Below are positions 63,031 to 64,000 of a DNA stretch of 64,000 nt, piece by piece; positions within the stretch are counted from its first letter, which is position 1; each line of letters begins with the position of its first letter. This stretch comes from Nematopogon swammerdamellus (Eukaryota; Arthropoda; Insecta; Lepidoptera; Adelidae). The stretch is from the NCBI GenBank assembly GCA_946902875.1, contig OX336340.1, positions 4,485,739-4,549,738 on the forward strand, written 5' to 3'. A model generated the notes under the pieces. It was given only the letters and a program-made list of their open reading frames with translations. It did not search any database and was not told the origin of the DNA. The position numbers and the translations under genes were made by a program.

Positions 63031-63172
63031 TTAGGCCCACTTGCACCAACACAAATTTAATATATAAACCAGTTTAACTCGTTAAACTAGCACCCGTTGT
63101 ATGTGTGAACCGCGTTTAAATCCATAACTCGCTACTTAACTTTAAACTCGTGTTGGTGCAAGACGCGCTTAG
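63031..63172. repeat. 142-bp MITE
   Basis: TTAGGCCCACTTGCACCAAC and GTTGGTGCAAGACGCGCTTAG are inverted ends. AGTTTAACTC-type motifs fill the inside, as in a common insect MITE type. Confidence 0.65.
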
Positions 63173-63226
63173 ACTAACTTAGCAAAGTTTAACAGAGAAT
63201 CTTAAGAATTAAGAATTTAAATTAAT

Positions 63227-63600
63227 TTTATTTATCACTTTTGACACAAATTGTTCTTCTTATGTTTATATGCTTTTTTTTTATCGATAGCGCGACATGT
63301 GGTATCATTTCACCTACAAGTAGGTTTATTTATCACTTTAGACACAAATTGTTCTTCTTATGTTTATATGCTTTTTTTTTATCGATAGCGCGACATGTGG
63401 TATCGTTTCACCTACAAGTAGGTGTCTAACGATGCCCATGGACATTCTGTGATGCACGGGGATTGCGAATGTCATGCCGGCCTGACAGGAGCCTTTTCAC
63501 GCCCCTTTTAAAAAACTCCAGGCCGTAATTGGGAGGAAATAGATGGGGGCAGGAAATGCGTTCCACATTTTCCGGGTTCTGTGAATAAAAGAAATATACT
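63227..63600 (-). pseudogene. LINE-X 3' end
   Basis: Minus-strand frames read RTRKMWNAFPAPIYFLP and, after a frameshift, KRGVKRLLSGRHDIRNP. The 3' UTR contains GTTAGACACCTACTTGTAGG, CACATGTCGCGCTATCGATA and poly-A. The terminal part is duplicated at a 98-bp offset (63231 and 63329). Confidence 0.65.
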
Positions 63601-63838
63601 TACTCTAATGTACGAGTATATGTAGTTTACTATAAGGTTCTCAAGTTACAATTAATATTAATAATATTACAGCCTCAACTGTTAATGGATACATATATAC
63701 TTTAATTTGTGTTGTAAAAATATTTTTCAGTTATGTTGGTCATACGTTGAGTCTACAGATAATCAAATATAGTAAAATCCGCTGACCGTGAGACTTGCTG
63801 TGTCGGTGCACACAGATATATCGATCAAAGTGCATCGA

Positions 63839-63952
63839 TCATGGCACCTAACTGAGCGTGGTTTCGCGAGGAGAGGTGATATTGGCTCTGTCGACTGCTC
63901 CATTGGTCTCTCGGCACAGCCACCCATGCGGGTTTACATAAAAAAAAAGTAA
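63839..63952 (+). repeat. LINE-B 3' tail, short copy
   Basis: ATGGCACCTAACTGAGCGTGG, GGCTCTGTCGACTGCTCC and CACAGCCACCCATGCGGGTT then ACATAAAAAAAAA. Strongly 5' truncated. Confidence 0.7.
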
Positions 63953-64000
63953 AACTTTTATTTTTGACGTGGAATCACGTCTTACTCGTATACAAGGTGG

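Overview
The window is animal nuclear DNA, most likely from a moth. The inference to Lepidoptera, probably noctuid-like, rests on repeat families and on one recognisable host gene, not on a species match. The repeats are SINEs with a 5S rRNA-derived or tRNA-derived head and a shared central domain, CR1/jockey-like, RTE-like and R1-like LINE tails, the dispersed GGTTTCCGTA...ACTCGCACTTGGCCGG repeat, and Helitron and hAT remains. The DNA is AT-rich, intron-bearing and dominated by nested mobile elements.

Layout. 0-3 kb: a LINE reverse transcriptase pseudogene split by a hAT-like element with an 8-bp target duplication. 3-16 kb: SINEs, MITEs, foldback elements and LINE tails, including a retroelement coding fragment interrupted by a TA-flanked MITE at 12 kb. 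16.6-19.6 kb: a 554-bp near-perfect palindrome, a Helitron helicase C-terminus and a 14-copy 130-bp tandem array. 20-26 kb: low-complexity G/C tracts, more GGTTTCCGTA repeats and LINE tails. 26.6-29.2 kb: a SINE-like family whose 3' tail has become a ~155-bp tandem array carrying AATAAA in each unit. 31.1 kb: a THAP-domain first exon. 33.3-35.1 kb: a decayed LINE with ORF1 abutting its RT. 35-41 kb: SINEs, Helitron-like copies and inverted repeats. 41.3-45.7 kb (minus): an apparently intact two-ORF CR1/jockey-superfamily LINE. 47.4-54.8 kb (minus): two exons of a host gene with a chitin-binding type 2 domain and a long low-complexity C-terminal region; its ~4.5-kb intron is full of SINE, RTE and other insertions. 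55-64 kb: MITEs, SINEs, an unclassified insert with a hammerhead-like core, and LINE tails.

How the parts relate. The only confident host gene is the chitin-binding gene, 5' incomplete here; the THAP exon may be host or transposon-derived. Almost everything else is transposable element. I see about 28 copies or fragments of SINEs that share one central domain but carry different heads: type A, tRNA-like A box plus 5S rRNA internal promoter; type B, a head containing GGGGCCGGTAC; type D, tRNA-like with A and B boxes; and type C, with a different tail. The intact LINE could be a source of activity, but its 3' end does not resemble the SINE tails, so I do not claim it mobilises them. I found no CRISPR array, operon or prokaryotic feature.
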